A stretch of 64,000 nt of DNA. Source: an uncultured Chitinophaga sp. (GTDB lineage Bacteria > Bacteroidota > Bacteroidia > Cytophagales > Cyclobacteriaceae). The stretch covers positions 372,001-436,000 of the forward strand of contig CABHOK010000014.1 of assembly GCA_902168205.1 (NCBI GenBank), read 5' to 3'. A program made the position numbers and the translations under genes. The notes under the pieces were generated by a model that saw nothing but the letters and a program-made list of their open reading frames with translations, was not told where the DNA came from and ran no database searches. Below are positions 44,059 to 52,620 of this stretch, one piece after another (position 1 is the first letter of the stretch; each line of letters opens with the position of its first letter).

Positions 44059-46203
44059 TTACTCAGCCTCCTGTAAAGTCTTCAGATAGTTATCGAGGTA
44101 TGCTTTGTAATTTTTTCCGGTATCTTTTACAAAATCAGAATTGGTTAAGCCACCCCATACCTGGAGTTTATCGGTTGTATACGGACCACACACACCGAGA
44201 TAGGTTACATCTTCATAAGTATCGTGAAAGCGCATTACATAAAACTTCTTCTTCGCGCCTTCATAGTTTAACTCTGCTTTGTACGCGATCTCTACGTTGA
44301 AATCTTCCGAGTAGTCATATTCACCTACGAGGTAATCATAAAATTCACCAACAGCCAGGCTATCCTGGTTAGCGTATTGTTTAGGAAAGTGCTGCTCAAG
44401 CGAATGCTCCTGCAAGCCCGAAAAGAATGTAACACGTGTAGGAAGATTACGGGCAAGCTCTGTAACGCGAGCCTCATCCGGAGTTTGCTTCAGGCGGAAG
44501 AGCGTTGTTGCCGCAGCCACCGCCATATAGTCATCAAAGCCATGGGTAAGTTTTTTTAACGTTGCTATTTCAGCCGGAGCTTGTGGTTCATAGCCTAATA
44601 TCTCTGTCAGGTAATATAGGCTTTGATACGTTGAATCACGGAGATATACTTCACTATCTGCCTGAAAATCCTGTACGATTATTTTCTTCTGTGCAGATAG
44701 TTCTGTGATGGCAAGTGTTTTGTTTTCAAGCAGATGTTCGGCAAGTGTATATATTCCTGTTTTGTACGCTTTAACTGGTAAATACTTTAAAGTATTCAGG
44801 AGGAAGAATTTCTGATTAACAGAATCGATACGATACGGACTGAAAAGTAAATTATAGCTCCACTCTCCTTCCGCCACAGGCTTATGTTTTTCCAACAGTT
44901 TAATCAGTGCGGTAAGACTTGGCTTGGAACCTATCTGCGAAAGAGCGCGGAGCGCAGCAAACTCCAGCGCAGGATTTATACTAAGTGACGGGAATATCTT
45001 TTCAATAAAAGCAACTGACTTTTCAGAAGCTATATCATCAAGTACATCAAACATTATCTCCTTGCGACTGCCTTCCGGCTCGCGATCATCCGAGTAAGAT
45101 TGTTTGATGAGGTTGTGAATAGCCTCCACATCCTTCTCTTTAAATGCATAGTTGCTAAAGGCTGCCGCGGCTGGTTTCCATACTGCGGTATCTTTACTTA
45201 CTATATCTTTCAGCAGGAGCGCAGACTTATCACTCAGTAAATCACCGTTAGCCTTTCCGATAAATTTAAACGACTTGAAAAAGCGATTCGCGTCATCACT
45301 CTTAATTTCAGAAGGAGGTAAAAAGGCAAACAACGTATAGCCCGTCAATCCTCTTGCAAAAGTCAATATGCGTAACTGCGCATGATTTTTACCTTGTAGT
45401 AAAATCATTTCTTTAGCTGGTCGTCCATCCACTACTACATCGCGATCTAAGAGAACAGAGTCATAAGCCGATGTATATAGTTCGGTGCGTGAAGCCAGTA
45501 TAGCACTATCACTTTCAAACTGATCGTATTTGGAATACGACTCAATAGCAACCGAGTAATTGTTACCGCTGTTTATATCCTTGCCCGAATAGGCTTTCAT
45601 CGTGCTTCCGCTTTCGTCATCTTCCTCAAGAACCGGTTCTCCGGGAAAATCGGCTGAAAAAGAATACTCGGCAAACTGGTGCGATTTCCACTCTGCTTTT
45701 TTGTAGGGAGTGAATTTGAAAGAGCTTATAAATTTCGCGAGATCATCTTTCCGCTTGTTCGGGAAAAATCCGGCTACTATATATACTCTGTTTCCCCGCA
45801 GTACAACACGCATGTCGGTAACACCATCTTTTACTTTGGAGCTGAACTTGCGACCAGGGTATCCGTCAAAGGTTATCTTTTTAATGTCAGAAGTATCGAG
45901 TTTCATACGCAATACGGTTTCTCGTGCTACCTCCTGCAGGTATAGCGAGTCATCCAGTATATTAAAACCGGTAGGGAACTCGTTGTAGATAACATAGGCT
46001 ATTGCAGACTCAGCCGTTACCATATGTATATTTACTTTGATGTCGATGCCTTCGGGTGTTGGACGGTTAACTGATTTTACTTCCGGATCGCCCGGGAAAT
46101 CGACAGAGAAAGCACCTTGTTCAGCGGAAAAAGTCTTCCAAGACTTTTGTGCCCATCCGTACTGACTGAGCAGTACGAACAGGACCAATAAGTTAAATCG
46201 CAT
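44059..46203 (-). CDS. Secreted protein of unknown function with a duplicated domain
   Basis: I do not recognise a named family. The 714-residue product has a signal peptide (MRFNLLVLFVLLSQYGWAQ). Two copies of a domain of about 145 residues follow: the first begins WKTFSAEQGAFSVDFPGDPE and ends ISSFKFTPY, the second begins WKSHQFAEYSFSADFPGEP and ends FFKSFKFI. Both copies hold a strand of the type RVYIVAGFFP / YTLFAFLPP. The C-terminal half (about 330-714) is rich in helices with Leu patterns that may be HEAT-like (AALRALSQIGSKPSLTALIK). A surface or periplasmic scaffold role is possible but unsupported. Confidence 0.6.
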   Translation of the reverse strand: MRFNLLVLFVLLSQYGWAQKSWKTFSAEQGAFSVDFPGDPEVKSVNRPTPEGIDIKVNIHMVTAESAIAYVIYNEFPTGFNILDDSLYLQEVARETVLRMKLDTSDIKKITFDGYPGRKFSSKVKDGVTDMRVVLRGNRVYIVAGFFPNKRKDDLAKFISSFKFTPYKKAEWKSHQFAEYSFSADFPGEPVLEEDDESGSTMKAYSGKDINSGNNYSVAIESYSKYDQFESDSAILASRTELYTSAYDSVLLDRDVVVDGRPAKEMILLQGKNHAQLRILTFARGLTGYTLFAFLPPSEIKSDDANRFFKSFKFIGKANGDLLSDKSALLLKDIVSKDTAVWKPAAAAFSNYAFKEKDVEAIHNLIKQSYSDDREPEGSRKEIMFDVLDDIASEKSVAFIEKIFPSLSINPALEFAALRALSQIGSKPSLTALIKLLEKHKPVAEGEWSYNLLFSPYRIDSVNQKFFLLNTLKYLPVKAYKTGIYTLAEHLLENKTLAITELSAQKKIIVQDFQADSEVYLRDSTYQSLYYLTEILGYEPQAPAEIATLKKLTHGFDDYMAVAAATTLFRLKQTPDEARVTELARNLPTRVTFFSGLQEHSLEQHFPKQYANQDSLAVGEFYDYLVGEYDYSEDFNVEIAYKAELNYEGAKKKFYVMRFHDTYEDVTYLGVCGPYTTDKLQVWGGLTNSDFVKDTGKNYKAYLDNYLKTLQEAE

Positions 46204-46241
46204 GTTTATTTCAGATAAAGAGTTAGGGTTCGCCTGGTAAA

Positions 46242-47795
46242 TTACGACAACTGAATCTCTTCTCCTTCCTTATTCAAGAACTTAAATTCTGTAACGGCCA
46301 ACGATGAATCCATCACCAATGTTACCCAGCGCTTATACTTGAAATACCAGCGCATGCGTTGTGATATAATTCCTTTTGTAAAGTATGCGTGCAGGTATGG
46401 ATGAAGTGCCAGCACCAAATCTTTCTCGTTTTGTTTAACGAGTAGATGCTCTACATTTTTCTCAACAAGATCAGACACCAATATTGAAGCAGTGATCTTA
46501 CCTGTACCGTTACAGGTAGGACAAACTTCTTTGGTCGCTATATTCATCTGCGGACGTACACGCTCACGTGTAATCTGCATCAACCCGAACTTCGATAACG
46601 GAAGCACTGTAGACTTTGCCTTGTCTTCCGCCATCTCATCTTTCATGGTTTTATAGATGAGCTTTTTATTGTCGGGGTTTCTCATGTCGATAAAATCGAT
46701 CACGATAATTCCACCCATATCGCGCAGACGAAGCTGGCGCGCAATTTCTTTTGCAGCTTCCAGGTTTACTGAAAGTGCCGTGGTCTCCTGGTTCTCTTCG
46801 CGGTTTGATTTGTTACCGCTGTTCACATCGATCACGTGCAATGCTTCTGTGTGCTCGATGATAAGATAACCTCCACCTTTTAAACTTACCGTCTGACCAA
46901 ATGCAGATTTGATCTGCTTCTCTATACCATAGTGTTCAAAGATCTTTGCCTTGCCGGTATATAGCTTAACGATCTTCTCCTTATCAGGAGCAATGCTGTG
47001 AACATACGCCTTTACATCTTCATAAATTTTCTTGTCGTCAACATGCACATTGTCGAACGATTCGTTCAGCATGTCGCGCAGCAAAGAAGATGTCTTGCTG
47101 ATCTCTCCTATAACTTTGTCGCGCGGGTTCGCAGTAACAAGTCGAGCCATGCCTTCTTCCCACGTATTCACCATGCTGCGCAGGTCACGATCAAGTTCGG
47201 CCACGTCTCTTCCTTCCGCTACAGTGCGAATGATGACGCCAAAATTTTCAGGTTTAATAGATTGAATGAGACGGAGTAGACGTTTCCGCTCTTCGCTGCT
47301 GGTAATTTTTTTGGATACGCTAACGGCATTGGAGAATGGCACCAATACCAGGTATCGACCAGCTAATGATAACTCGCAGGATAATCGAGGCCCTTTTGTA
47401 GAGATTGGCTCTTTTACAACCTGAACAGGTATTAATTGGCCTTTGGCCAGCTGCTGGGTAATTTTCCCATGCTTATCAATATCCGGTTCGGTGTTAAACT
47501 TGTCGAGCTTTCCACCATTGATCTTCTTGGCACGTACCAGTTTTGTAAACTTCGAGAGTGAACTGAACTGCGGGCCCAGGTCGAGGTAATGCAGAAAGGC
47601 ATCTTTATCATAACCAACATCTATAAATGCTGCGTTAAGGCCCTGTACTACTTTTTTTACAGAGCCTAGATAAATGTCTCCTACCGAAAACTTGCTGCCT
47701 TCTTCCTCGTTGTGGAATTCAACCAGCGTCTTGTCTTTAAGAAGGGCTATACGACATCCGTCCTGAGTTGCACTAATTATTAGTTCGTTACTCAA
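46242..47795 (-). CDS. rng: Ribonuclease E/G family protein (RNase G type)
   Basis: Endoribonuclease for rRNA maturation and mRNA decay. The 517-residue protein has an S1 RNA-binding domain (about 38-120) and the catalytic metal ligands Asp323 (HVIDVNSGN) and Asp367 (IVIDFIDM), with the zinc-link cysteines 425 and 428 (VCPTCNGTG) that tie the dimer. It lacks the long scaffold domain of RNase E, so RNase G is the better name. It follows a small ribosomal-protein-like gene, with two hairpins in between, in the HU-TPR-mS38-rng run. Confidence 0.95.
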   Translation of the reverse strand: MSNELIISATQDGCRIALLKDKTLVEFHNEEEGSKFSVGDIYLGSVKKVVQGLNAAFIDVGYDKDAFLHYLDLGPQFSSLSKFTKLVRAKKINGGKLDKFNTEPDIDKHGKITQQLAKGQLIPVQVVKEPISTKGPRLSCELSLAGRYLVLVPFSNAVSVSKKITSSEERKRLLRLIQSIKPENFGVIIRTVAEGRDVAELDRDLRSMVNTWEEGMARLVTANPRDKVIGEISKTSSLLRDMLNESFDNVHVDDKKIYEDVKAYVHSIAPDKEKIVKLYTGKAKIFEHYGIEKQIKSAFGQTVSLKGGGYLIIEHTEALHVIDVNSGNKSNREENQETTALSVNLEAAKEIARQLRLRDMGGIIVIDFIDMRNPDNKKLIYKTMKDEMAEDKAKSTVLPLSKFGLMQITRERVRPQMNIATKEVCPTCNGTGKITASILVSDLVEKNVEHLLVKQNEKDLVLALHPYLHAYFTKGIISQRMRWYFKYKRWVTLVMDSSLAVTEFKFLNKEGEEIQLS

Positions 47796-47840
47796 AAGAC
47801 AAAATGGTTAAAGTAAAAAATGATGTGTATAGAAAAATTA

Positions 47841-47879
47841 CTGCTCGTGTAAAGCAGTGTAACCGGGTGACCCGGTTAC
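47841..47879 (-). promoter_or_regulatory. Two adjacent hairpins in the leader before rng
   Basis: A perfect 9-base stem GTAACCGGG / CCCGGTTAC (47859-47867 and 47871-47879, 3-base loop) lies next to ACTGCT / AGCAGT (47840-47845 and 47853-47858). Read on the minus strand the pair is followed by TAATTTTT, like an intrinsic terminator between the small gene at 47883 and rng. Either the small gene is ended here or rng expression is attenuated. Confidence 0.55.
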
Positions 47880-47882
47880 TGA

Positions 47883-47972
47883 TTACTTCTTCTTATGTCT
47901 GTTTTTTCTAAGACGCTTCTTACGCTTGTGCGTTGCCATTTTGTGCTTCTTTCTTTTCTTTCCGCTTGGCAT
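47883..47972 (-). CDS. 29-residue basic ribosomal-type protein (AURKAIP1/COX24, mS38-like)
   Basis: A tiny gene: ATG at 47972, TAA at 47883-47885, 29 residues. The product begins MPSGKKRKKHKMATHKRKK and ends LRKNRHKKK, with about 17 Lys/Arg. The pattern matches the AURKAIP1/COX24 domain peptides widely annotated in Bacteroidota, related to the mitochondrial small-subunit protein mS38 (and comparable to mycobacterial bS22). Proteins of this type embed in the decoding region of the small subunit. Its place next to rng supports an rRNA-linked role. It is easily missed because of its length; identification is from recalled family sequence. Confidence 0.8.
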   Translation of the reverse strand: MPSGKKRKKHKMATHKRKKRLRKNRHKKK

Positions 47973-48037
47973 AGTAATGCTTTTAAATTTTCGCTGTTAC
48001 CGGTTTTTATTTAGCCGTGTAACATTGGGTTAAACAA

Positions 48038-48856
48038 TTATTTTAAATCCTTTAGATAAGAGTCTACCGTAGCTTGTACAGACGGATCCTTATCAAGTTG
48101 TTTCACTTTTTCGAACTGCTCTTTCGCACGCTTCTTATCACCTGTATTCATCAACGCAATGCCGAGTAGTAGTTGACCTTGCGTGTGATTAGGGTTTACT
48201 TTAACTAATTCTTCCAGTCGCTCAACAGCTTTATCGTGCTGACCTGACTGAATGGATAGCATACCCATATTGAATAAGGCTAATTCATTCTTTGGATCTG
48301 CGGCTATAACTTCTCTCAGCAACATGATACCCTGCATAGGGTTTGGTGAGCTGATATAGGTCATCGCCAGTTTCGTTTTTACATCCAGGTCTTTCGGATT
48401 TTTATCCAACACCTGTTTATAAATCTCCTGAGCTTTACCTGCCAAGCGTGTTTGCTTAGCCTGATCTGTAGCAAAGGTGAATGCCTGGTAATAATTATCA
48501 CCGGCCTTGATCCAGCTTTCAGTCGTGTTAAAGAACTTCGATGCTTCTTCTGCAAACCACGCTGCGCTGTCAAATTTTCCAGCGATCAGGTACAGGTTTG
48601 CCAAAGAGTCGGCAAAGATAGCATTTTTTTCTTTATCCGTACCTGTTTCAATTTGAGTCCGGAGATGAGCTATATTTTCTACCACCTGTTTAGGTGCGCT
48701 GGCATGTACATCTACCTTTTGAGCTATGGAGTCAGCCGGCTTTACCTCAGTTGATGTTAAAGGATCATCGTTCTCTACTACGCCTTTGGGAAGCATAAAG
48801 ATTATCACAATCAGCACAGCGCTGACTACCACAAGTATTATTCTTGTCTTTAACAT
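48038..48856 (-). CDS. Membrane-anchored TPR-repeat protein
   Basis: A 272-residue protein with one N-terminal membrane helix (about 5-25, IILVVVSAVLIVIIFML) followed by a linker rich in Asp/Ser/Ala and several TPR repeats (about 115-270; NPKDLDVKTKLAMTYISSPN, DPKNELALFNMGMLSIQSGQ, NPNHTQGQLLLGIALMNTGD). TPR modules bind other proteins; the partner is unknown. The gene lies 39 bases after the HU gene, in the same direction, and is followed by the mS38-like gene. Confidence 0.8.
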   Translation of the reverse strand: MLKTRIILVVVSAVLIVIIFMLPKGVVENDDPLTSTEVKPADSIAQKVDVHASAPKQVVENIAHLRTQIETGTDKEKNAIFADSLANLYLIAGKFDSAAWFAEEASKFFNTTESWIKAGDNYYQAFTFATDQAKQTRLAGKAQEIYKQVLDKNPKDLDVKTKLAMTYISSPNPMQGIMLLREVIAADPKNELALFNMGMLSIQSGQHDKAVERLEELVKVNPNHTQGQLLLGIALMNTGDKKRAKEQFEKVKQLDKDPSVQATVDSYLKDLK

Positions 48857-48895
48857 ACTTTTCAGGAAACAGAAATATTGCCCGGGAGCAATTTA

Positions 48896-49237
48896 TTAAT
48901 CAACATCCTCTTCTTCTTCGCGGATTTTTTCAGCGCTCTCAGCTAACAGTTTTACTTTTTCGCTGTTCTTGATTTTGCTTACAAAAATTTTGGCAGGTTT
49001 AAAGGCAGGAACGTAGTGCTCGTCTATAACTAAAGCAGTATTACGTGAGATGTTGCGCGCAATCTTCTTTTTCCGCTTCTTGTTAATAAAACTTCCGAAA
49101 CCACGGATGTAAATGTTATTACCGTTCGACATTGAATTTTTAACCACGCTAAAAAATGCCTCTACCGATGCGGTCACGTCAGCCTTGTCTACTCCGGTTT
49201 TCTCTGCGATTTCGTTGATGATATCTGCTTTGGTCAC
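48896..49237 (-). CDS. HU/IHF-family DNA-binding protein
   Basis: Histone-like DNA-bending protein of 113 residues. The core (TKADIINEIAEKTGVDKADV, then IYIRGFGSFINKKRKKKIAR and YVPAFKPAK with the intercalating proline arm) matches HU. A C-terminal extension of about 20 residues ends in an acidic run (EKIREEEEDVD), longer than the E. coli proteins. It heads the HU-TPR-mS38-rng run on the minus strand and faces the divergent mutY gene. Confidence 0.9.
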   Translation of the reverse strand: MTKADIINEIAEKTGVDKADVTASVEAFFSVVKNSMSNGNNIYIRGFGSFINKKRKKKIARNISRNTALVIDEHYVPAFKPAKIFVSKIKNSEKVKLLAESAEKIREEEEDVD

Positions 49238-49273
49238 TGTGTTATATTTTTAAGTCGAAATTTTTTGGGTTGG

Positions 49274-49281
49274 CAAATTTA
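49274..49281 (-). promoter_or_regulatory. Promoter -7 box for the HU gene
   Basis: On the minus strand TAAATTTG (49281-49274), an exact TAnnTTTG match, 37 bases before the start codon. No clear -33 box. Confidence 0.45.
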
Positions 49282-49335
49282 TATGCCGCTCTTAGATTTA
49301 AAAATGAATATTGAAAAATTCTGATAATCAGGCTG

Positions 49336-50388
49336 ATGGACAAGCGATATTTCTCTGATAAAGTCGTTGAATGGTATGCAGTTAACAAGCGCGACCTGCC
49401 CTGGCGCAGTACCCGCGATCCATATAAAATATGGCTGTCGGAAATTATCCTTCAACAAACGCGGGTAATTCAGGGATTACCTTACTATTTAAAGTTTATA
49501 GAAAAATTTCCGACCGTGCAGGCACTGGCTTCCGCCTCCGAACAGGAGGTGCTCCGGCTGTGGCAGGGACTCGGCTATTATACCCGCGCCCGAAACCTGC
49601 ACAAGTGCGCCAAAGAAGTTGTAACAAAGTATAAAGGAGTTTTTCCGGATACTTTTGAAGAATTAAAAAAACTTCCGGGTATTGGCGATTACACCGCGGC
49701 CGCTATAGCTTCTATCGCTTACCAGGAAAAAGTGGCCGTAGTTGATGGAAATGTTTTCCGGGTGCTCGCGCGCATTTTTGGAATCGAAAAAGAAATTAAT
49801 AGTCCGGAAGGCAAAAAACATTTTACACAAATTGCCAACGAACTCATCACGCCAAAAAATCCGGATATACATAATCAGGCGGTGATGGAATTTGGAGCAC
49901 TCTATTGTACACCGGTAAGTCCGGTTTGCGAGCAATGTATATTTCAGACATCATGCTTTGCATCACAAAAAAATTTACAGGCTCAACTTCCTGTGAAGAT
50001 AAAAGCAAAAGCAGCACGCGCGCGCTATTTCTATTATTTTGTTTTTCAGAAAGGCAAATCCATGCTCCTTAAAAAGAGAGAAGAAAAAGATATATGGTAT
50101 GGCTTGTATGATTTTCATCTCGTGGAGAAAACCCGCGCACAAAATGCGATGAAGGTAATGGCAGAAGATTCCGCATTGAAAAAATGTATGAGTGATGCAC
50201 AGGTTGTTTCAAAAAAATATAAACATGTGCTCAGTCATCAGATCATTCATGCAACATTCATTATTATTAAGAGCGATGCACCTGCACGTGAATCAGAAAA
50301 TCTGAAATATTACTCCACAAAAAAAATTGCAGAGTTACCAAAGTCTGTGCTTATAAGTCGTTTTTTAGAAGACCAACAGCTTCTATGA
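49336..50388 (+). CDS. mutY: A/G-specific adenine DNA glycosylase
   Basis: MutY removes adenine paired with 8-oxoguanine. The 350-residue protein has the catalytic Glu36 (WLSEIILQQTRV), the helix-hairpin-helix LPGIGDYTAAAIASIA (about 113-128), catalytic Asp137 (AVVDGNVFRVLARI) and the [4Fe-4S] cluster cysteines 191, 198, 201 and 207 in the C-x6-C-x2-C-x5-C pattern. A C-terminal NUDIX-like domain (about 230-340) for 8-oxoG recognition follows. In Bacteroidota it commonly neighbours ssb and gld genes, as here. Confidence 0.95.
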   Translation: MDKRYFSDKVVEWYAVNKRDLPWRSTRDPYKIWLSEIILQQTRVIQGLPYYLKFIEKFPTVQALASASEQEVLRLWQGLGYYTRARNLHKCAKEVVTKYKGVFPDTFEELKKLPGIGDYTAAAIASIAYQEKVAVVDGNVFRVLARIFGIEKEINSPEGKKHFTQIANELITPKNPDIHNQAVMEFGALYCTPVSPVCEQCIFQTSCFASQKNLQAQLPVKIKAKAARARYFYYFVFQKGKSMLLKKREEKDIWYGLYDFHLVEKTRAQNAMKVMAEDSALKKCMSDAQVVSKKYKHVLSHQIIHATFIIIKSDAPARESENLKYYSTKKIAELPKSVLISRFLEDQQLL

Positions 50389-50473
50389 GGCACCGCATAT
50401 TCCATTTTTGTTTAAATGTCATTTAATGGTAACTTAAAATTTAGAATTTAATTCTTCTGAGAATTTACATTTT

Positions 50474-50481
50474 TAGCTTTG
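50474..50481 (+). promoter_or_regulatory. Promoter -7 box for ssb
   Basis: TAGCTTTG at 50474-50481, an exact TAnnTTTG match. An inverted repeat AATTCT / AGAATT (50450-50465) lies just upstream where the -33 element would be. The leader to the ATG at 50584 is about 100 bases. Confidence 0.45.
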
Positions 50482-50583
50482 CGCAAAATTTGTGGATGAC
50501 TGTTTACGGAAGATTTATTTTCTGATTGACGGTTAGAAAGAAAGCCCGCCAATTACCAGCAGAAAAAATTAAACAATAACTAT

Positions 50584-51024
50584 ATGTCAGGTGTAAACAA
50601 AGTAATCCTCGTGGGCCGTCTCGGCAAAGATCCGGAAGTAAGAAATCTTGATAACGGTGCAGTCGTTGCTAATTTCAGCATTGCTACATCCGAGAGCTAC
50701 AAGGACAGAACTACAGGCGAAAAGAAAGAAGTAACAGAGTGGCACAACATTGTGCTGTGGCGTGGTCTTGCGGAGATAGCACAAAAATATCTGCGCAAAG
50801 GTGATATGGTTTTTATCGAAGGTAAACTTCGTACACGCTCATGGGAGAAAGATGGCGTTACCCGCTATACAACGGAGATCGTAGGCGATAACATGACTAT
50901 GCTTACACCTAAAACAAGTGGCGGTGGTATGAATCAGGAATATGCTTCATCACCCGACAGAAGTTCTTCTGACAACATGCGCAGTGCTCCCGTAGATAAC
51001 AGCACAGATGATCTTCCTTTTTAA
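50584..51024 (+). CDS. ssb: Single-stranded DNA-binding protein
   Basis: A 146-residue OB-fold protein: [20 protein letters not shown], then [22 protein letters not shown]. The C-terminal tail is disordered and Ser/Gly-rich, ending in the acidic tip DDLPF that docks partner proteins of the replisome and repair. The length is somewhat shorter than E. coli SSB but normal for the phylum. It is followed by gldD after 31 bases. Confidence 0.95.
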   Translation: MSGVNKVILVGRLGKDPEVRNLDNGAVVANFSIATSESYKDRTTGEKKEVTEWHNIVLWRGLAEIAQKYLRKGDMVFIEGKLRTRSWEKDGVTRYTTEIVGDNMTMLTPKTSGGGMNQEYASSPDRSSSDNMRSAPVDNSTDDLPF

Positions 51025-51055
51025 TTTGAATTGATTTAGATTTTAACATCGGGTA

Positions 51056-51763
51056 ATGATTGATAAGCGGAAGGCACCAGGAACAGCATACGAATTTGAT
51101 ATACTGAAATCTGAAAATATAGGGCACACTAAAATTGTACAAGGCGAACAACGTACGTTGCCGGCATTTACTTTCATAAAAAGTAAGGCATGCTATATTT
51201 TACTGATCGTATCTCTTTTTACAACAGCATCCTGCACACGCGATTACTTGCCGAAACCCCTGGGCTATAACCGGCTTGAATTACCAGAGCCTGCTTACCA
51301 GGCATTACCCGATACGTTACCCTATAGTTTTGAGTATTCAAAACATGCAACGCTGTTGGCAGATACCTCGAATATACGCGAGCGTTACTGGATAGAAATT
51401 TACTATCCGCAGATAAAGGCCAATGTACACGTTACCTATAAGAGTATTAACAACAATGGTAAATTGTTAAAGGAATTCCTGGACGACTCTTATACTTTAA
51501 CCGCCAAGCATCAGATTAAAGCTTATGCGATCAACGAGGTTATCACCAAAACGCCGAGTGGTAAGACTGCTGTTATCGCTGAACTGGAAGGTGAAGTGCC
51601 CAGTCAATTTCAATTTACCGTAACAGACTCATCAAGGAATTTCATTCGTGGTGCGCTGTATTTCAATACACATGTAGCCAACGATTCGCTGGCACCGGCT
51701 ATTGAGTATATGAAAAAAGACATCATGCACATGATCAATACGCTGGAGTGGAAGCATAAATAA
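51056..51763 (+). CDS. gldD: Gliding-motility lipoprotein GldD
   Basis: A lipoprotein required for gliding in Flavobacterium. Motifs [20 protein letters not shown] and [12 protein letters not shown] are characteristic. The lipobox is TASC, with Cys at residue 60 of the 235-residue frame from the ATG at 51056; that start leaves an unusual 40-residue charged segment before the hydrophobic signal. A TTG at 51158 would give a normal signal ([20 protein letters not shown]), so the true start is uncertain. In Flavobacterium the gene lies next to gldE and ssb; here gldD directly follows ssb and no gldE is seen between. Confidence 0.85.
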   Translation: MIDKRKAPGTAYEFDILKSENIGHTKIVQGEQRTLPAFTFIKSKACYILLIVSLFTTASCTRDYLPKPLGYNRLELPEPAYQALPDTLPYSFEYSKHATLLADTSNIRERYWIEIYYPQIKANVHVTYKSINNNGKLLKEFLDDSYTLTAKHQIKAYAINEVITKTPSGKTAVIAELEGEVPSQFQFTVTDSSRNFIRGALYFNTHVANDSLAPAIEYMKKDIMHMINTLEWKHK

Positions 51764-51789
51764 AATATACTACAACCCAAACAACCAAC

Positions 51790-52380
51790 ATGAAAAACTG
51801 CTGCGTACTGTTTCTTCTTGCTTGTTCAATTTCTGCGCTGGGCCAGTCCGTTAGTTTATTTAATGGTAAAGATCTTACCGGCTGGAAAGTACACGGTACA
51901 GAAAAATGGTATGTTGATAACGGTGAGTTGGTATGCGAGAGCGGACCTGATAAACAATACGGCTACCTGGTATCAGACAACTCCTATAGAGACTTCGAGT
52001 TAACGGTTGAGTTCAAACAAGAGTCCAACGGCAACAGCGGTGTATTTTTTCATTCATCCATTGAAGGTACAAAGATCAGCGGATGGCAAGCTGAAGTAGC
52101 ACCGGCTGGTAAACATACCGGAGGAATTTACGAATCGTATGGCCGCGGCTGGTTAATTAAACCTGAACCAGAAAAAGAAAAATACTTGAAGGAAGGCGAC
52201 TGGAATCGTCTGGTGGTTCGTGTAAAAGGAAAAGACGTTACCACATTTCTCAACGGTCAGCAGATGATTACTCTGACCGATGAAAAAATAGGTGGCATCA
52301 CCGGCAAAATTTCTCTCCAGATCCATGATGGCGGAGGTGTAAAAGTTCGCTGGCGTTTAATTCAGATACGGGAGTTGTAA
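51790..52380 (+). CDS. DUF1080 (3-keto-disaccharide hydrolase-like) protein
   Basis: A 196-residue exported protein with a signal peptide ending LGQ (about residue 19). The domain begins VSLFNGKDLTGWKVHG and runs DNGELVCESGPDKQYGYLVS, DFELTVEFKQESNGNSGVFF, then GGVKVRWRLIQIREL at the end: the DUF1080 beta-jelly-roll, related to concanavalin-like glycan-binding or hydrolase folds. Some members cleave 3-keto-disaccharides. It lies 26 bases after gldD; the two may be cotranscribed but no functional link is evident. Confidence 0.85.
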   Translation: MKNCCVLFLLACSISALGQSVSLFNGKDLTGWKVHGTEKWYVDNGELVCESGPDKQYGYLVSDNSYRDFELTVEFKQESNGNSGVFFHSSIEGTKISGWQAEVAPAGKHTGGIYESYGRGWLIKPEPEKEKYLKEGDWNRLVVRVKGKDVTTFLNGQQMITLTDEKIGGITGKISLQIHDGGGVKVRWRLIQIREL

Positions 52381-52383
52381 GCG

Positions 52384-52620
52384 TTAGTGCGTTCTCTTCT
52401 CCTGCAGGTGTCGCGAGTAGCTTAGTATACTCAACACCGTTGTAGCAGCAGGCTGAAGCTGTGCATCATCCATGGCACCAACCATTTCGCACAGTTCATT
52501 GTAGAGTGCTTTTAACTCTCCATCACAAAGCAAGGCTCTGTCAATCTCCCTGCTCTCCTCCTCCGTAGTCTCGTGGTATAAATACCTGATCAAGTCCGTT
52601 TGCGTAAAAGTTTTTATCAT
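52384..52620 (-). CDS. Small anti-sigma-like protein
   Basis: A 78-residue cytoplasmic protein, MIKTFTQTDLIRYLYHETTE at the start. The pattern DLIRYLYHETTEEESREIDRALL-like resembles the N-terminal helix region of anti-sigma factors that hold ECF sigma factors. It has one Cys pair (residues 32 and 44, not a HCC zinc motif) and no membrane helix. The first 80 bases overlap the sigma gene in another frame, so the pair is translationally coupled. Calling it an anti-sigma factor is an inference from gene order and weak pattern. Confidence 0.5.
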   Translation of the reverse strand: MIKTFTQTDLIRYLYHETTEEESREIDRALLCDGELKALYNELCEMVGAMDDAQLQPAATTVLSILSYSRHLQEKRTH

